Below, piece by piece: positions 6,862 to 8,202 of a DNA stretch of 8,202 nt. Origin of the DNA: Coprenecus sp964640305 (GTDB lineage Bacteria > Bacteroidota > Bacteroidia > Bacteroidales > UBA932). Within the stretch, counting starts at the first letter, position 1. Every line of letters starts with the position of its first letter. Made by a program: the position numbers and the translations under genes. The stretch is from assembly GCA_964640305.1 (NCBI GenBank), contig CAZXFF010000065.1, forward strand, positions 1-8,202, written 5' to 3'. The notes beneath the pieces were generated by a model, which had not been told where the DNA came from, did not search any database, and saw only the letters and a program-made list of their open reading frames with translations.

Positions 6862-7592
6862 TGTGCGTTTTCCTCCCTGTCGGAAGGTCTTGTGCAGTAT
6901 GTGAAATCGTGGCTCTTCTCTCCCTGGAATGAATTCCATCTGACGGTGAGCTTGACTTTCTCGCCTTTAGTGTCAGGCAGACTGTTCAGTCTGAATGCCA
7001 CTATACCGTCTCCATACATGGGAGGGTACATTCCGGAAGCCATATCCCCGTTTTCAATTTTATGGTGGAAAACTACTTCATAAGGGTTTTCGGGATTTGT
7101 ACCTGTCACAAGGTTCATAAGATGGGTGGTGTTTCCCATTCCCATTTCAACCCTGAATCTGAGGGTAAGGTATCCGTCTTCTACTACTGTAGTGAAGTCG
7201 TTGACGATTTCAACAGGATCGTTGCCGTATTTTGCATTGTCGGCCTCTTTGTCTCCCATTGTCACTACAGTCTTCTTCGTCAGTACGCTGTCTATTGAAC
7301 TGAGTAGGACAGACTGGTCGTATCCGTCTTTTGCGCTGTCCAGGACTTCATATATGACCAGTGCCCTTACTTCCTTGTCTCCGAACGGGGATTTGGCAAG
7401 GTTATCAGCCCAGAGTGTAGTGGAGTCGTCCAGTTGCATGTAGAATGCCTGGTTTCCATCCAAAGGTTTCACCGTTACGATTGCATTGACGTACTGGTGG
7501 CTGTCATTGTCCAGACAGGACTGGAACATGGTTGCGGATATCAGCATAATGAATGCTGCTCCGATTGTTTTCATGATAGATGAACGTTTCAT
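6858..7592 (-). CDS. NigD-like lipoprotein
   Basis: A 244-residue exported lipoprotein resembling the NigD-like family of Bacteroidales, whose function is unknown (the name comes from a Prevotella bacteriocin locus). Residues 1-25 form a lipoprotein signal peptide: basic MKRSSIMK, hydrophobic TIGAAFIMLISATMF, then QSC with Cys26 as the lipidated residue. The following LDND is acidic, as in Bacteroidota lipoproteins, which can be surface-exposed. The mature part matches the family layout: a VNAIVTVKPLDGNQAFYMQLDD N-terminal domain, VRALVIYEVLD, a VLTKKTV segment and a C-terminal beta-rich domain with LTLRFRVEMG and HHKIENGD. A second ATG at 7574 (residue 7) would also leave a workable signal peptide. 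It is first in the operon, and its stop overlaps the sigma-factor start by four bases. Its link to sigma signalling is inferred from that overlap. Confidence 0.78.
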   Translation of the reverse strand: MKRSSIMKTIGAAFIMLISATMFQSCLDNDSHQYVNAIVTVKPLDGNQAFYMQLDDSTTLWADNLAKSPFGDKEVRALVIYEVLDSAKDGYDQSVLLSSIDSVLTKKTVVTMGDKEADNAKYGNDPVEIVNDFTTVVEDGYLTLRFRVEMGMGNTTHLMNLVTGTNPENPYEVVFHHKIENGDMASGMYPPMYGDGIVAFRLNSLPDTKGEKVKLTVRWNSFQGEKSHDFTYCTRPSDREENAQ

Positions 7593-7663
7593 GGTATTAA
7601 AATATTATTGAATGTTGTTTTGTTTTCTTTCTGCATATTAAATCCAATATTCCGGAATCCTTG

Positions 7664-7695
7664 CAAAATTTCCGCAATTTTTTCCATGTTTCAAA
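7664..7695 (-). promoter_or_regulatory. Candidate promoter for the lipoprotein-sigma-barrel operon
   Basis: On the minus strand, TTTG (7695-7692) is followed after 20 bases by AAATTTTG (7671-7664). This matches the Bacteroides TTTG / TAnnTTTG arrangement except for one base and one extra spacer base. It would give a leader of about 65 bases before ATG 7592. The region is AT-rich, so chance similarity is possible. The operon could instead be driven by its own sigma factor from a sequence I cannot recognise. Confidence 0.3.
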
Positions 7696-7818
7696 ACAAC
7701 GGCTATCTATCAAGCAATTTTTCTGCCAAAAGATTTTCTGGGGCTTCATTATCGTATTTACAAAGCGGACAATGATGCATTCTTCCCATATCCGTCGCAC
7801 TATTGTACCGCAAGCACT

Positions 7819-7880
7819 ATTCCGCGTTCCATTCCCAATTCATTCCGCTCCTTTCCTCAACCCATTCCCCTCTCATTCCC
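7819..7880 (+). repeat. ATTCC words repeated at ~11-bp intervals
   Basis: ATTCC begins at 7819, 7831, 7842, 7864 and 7875, with a one-base variant TTTCC at 7852, giving steps of 12, 11, 10, 12 and 11 bases. This is a degenerate minisatellite or a helically phased series. The opposite-strand word GGAATG appears at 126-131 and 142-147 in the other gene-free region. Confidence 0.6.
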
Positions 7881-7959
7881 TCCGCAGGTGAACCGGACCA
7901 TTTCCCATAAACCACATATTACAAGTATATTATCGCAATCAGCGCAGGTCACCTGCGGA
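7881..7959. repeat. Inverted repeat, 9-bp arms TCCGCAGGT / ACCTGCGGA
   Basis: TCCGCAGGT at 7881-7889 is exactly complementary to ACCTGCGGA at 7951-7959, with 61 bases between. ACCTGCGGA is also found at 5-13, beside the window's left edge. The right arm overlaps the palindrome at 7943-7957. Confidence 0.55.
7943..7957. repeat. 15-bp palindrome CGCAGGT-C-ACCTGCG
   Basis: This is a perfect 7-bp inverted repeat around one central base. That geometry suits a dimeric DNA-binding protein. It lies about 350 bases upstream of the lipoprotein start, too far for a simple operator of that operon, and is as likely to be part of the repeat structure here. Confidence 0.5.
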
Positions 7960-8040
7960 AAGTGCCGGCCATACTATGCCGATTGCTATGGATTTCGGGA
8001 CGAATATGTTGCTGCTGTCGATGTTACAGCCTACCATGTT

Positions 8041-8143
8041 GGGCTTTGCATCCGGCCTCTTGCGCAACTCTTTGGTACTAAGGGTATTACAAATCTACAT
8101 GTGTGCAAACCCTCCCCGAAAACACATCTAAAGGCCCGAATCC
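8041..8143 (+). repeat. Copy C (diverged) of the ~100-bp repeat
   Basis: The unit starts GGGCTTTGCAT (8041-8051), has the inverted partner TGCAAA at 8104-8109 and ends in GAATCC (8138-8143). TTTGCA to TGCAAA is offset by 59 bases, the same as copy A (59) and within one base of copy B (60). CTTTGCAT to GAATCC is 94 bases in both A and C. The remaining sequence is well diverged from A and B. Confidence 0.4.
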
Positions 8144-8151
8144 AAGAGGAC

Positions 8152-8202
8152 TGAGGTGTACCAAAAAAGTTGGACACAAGCGAGAGAAAGATGAAAGAGA
8201 TC
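8152..8202 (+). mobile_element. Left end of an IS3-like insertion sequence, cut by the window
   Basis: TGAGGTGTACC at 8152 leads through an A-run to GTTGGACAC (8169-8177). This has the layout of IS3-family terminal inverted repeats: TG at the tip, TACC about ten bases in, and GGACAC ending 26 bases in. An ATG at 8191 after a purine-rich stretch (GAGAGAAAG) begins M-K-E-I and would be the start of the first transposase frame, with only four codons visible. The opposite end and the rest of the element are outside the window, so family and completeness are unproven. Confidence 0.45.

Larger units (their letters stand above)
7593..8151. other. Gene-free intergenic region with short repeats
   Basis: No convincing gene is present. 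Bases 7593-7800 are AT-rich and hold the candidate minus-strand promoter. Bases 7819-7880 are pyrimidine-rich with phased ATTCC words. Bases 7881-7959 are an inverted repeat ending in a palindrome. Bases 8041-8143 are the diverged copy C of the ~100-bp element. The open frame from 7888 to 8154 overlaps this repeat, has no recognisable domain and is probably spurious. Confidence 0.6.

Noticed and set aside
6862..6939. Upstream ATG for the ECF sigma factor
   Set aside because: It would place 82 bases inside the lipoprotein gene and add residues before region 2; the GTG at 6861 has a GGAGG and a 4-base stop/start overlap.
7888..8154. 88-codon plus-strand open frame with several Cys and His
   Set aside because: It spans the inverted repeat and repeat copy C and runs to the IS-like end; the Cys and His residues form no metal-binding pattern I recognise.
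1..8202. CRISPR array, restriction system, toxin-antitoxin or prophage genes
   Set aside because: No regularly spaced identical repeats with unique spacers are present, and none of the real genes belongs to those classes.

Overview
The window looks like chromosomal DNA from a member of the Bacteroidota, most likely order Bacteroidales; I cannot name the genus. Three things point there. Most starts lack a Shine-Dalgarno sequence. The best promoter candidate carries a TAnnTTTG-type -7 box. The gene set includes a NigD-like lipoprotein and an ECF sigma factor followed by a membrane-anchored beta-barrel protein.

Layout. Bases 1 to about 1045 hold no convincing gene but are rich in short repeats, including two tandem copies of a ~100-bp element. 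A tightly packed plus-strand cluster then runs yraN (1274-1642), manC (1657-2751), arcA (2762-4042) and pheS (4058-5080), with gaps of only 10-15 bases. It ends tail-to-tail, overlapping by 26 bases, against a minus-strand three-gene operon. Read in its own direction, that operon is a NigD-like lipoprotein (7592 to 6858), an ECF sigma factor (6861 to 6295) and a transmembrane protein with a C-terminal outer-membrane-type barrel (6305 to 5055). Its genes overlap by 4 and 11 bases. Bases 7593-8151 are again gene-free and repeat-rich, with a third, degenerate copy of the ~100-bp element. The last ~50 bases look like the left end of an IS3-like insertion sequence.

How the genes fit together. The plus-strand cluster mixes housekeeping functions: a YraN nuclease-fold protein, GDP-mannose synthesis, arginine deimination and phenylalanyl-tRNA synthesis. 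They seem to share transcription rather than a pathway. The minus-strand operon has the form of an envelope-signalling unit: a surface or periplasmic lipoprotein, a sigma factor, and a protein whose cytoplasmic N-terminus could hold the sigma factor while its distal part is shaped like an outer-membrane barrel. That signalling role is inference from architecture and gene order.

The most interesting parts are the compact lipoprotein/sigma/barrel operon and the three-copy repeat with paired TTTGCA/TGCAAA arms at constant spacing in both gene-free flanks.
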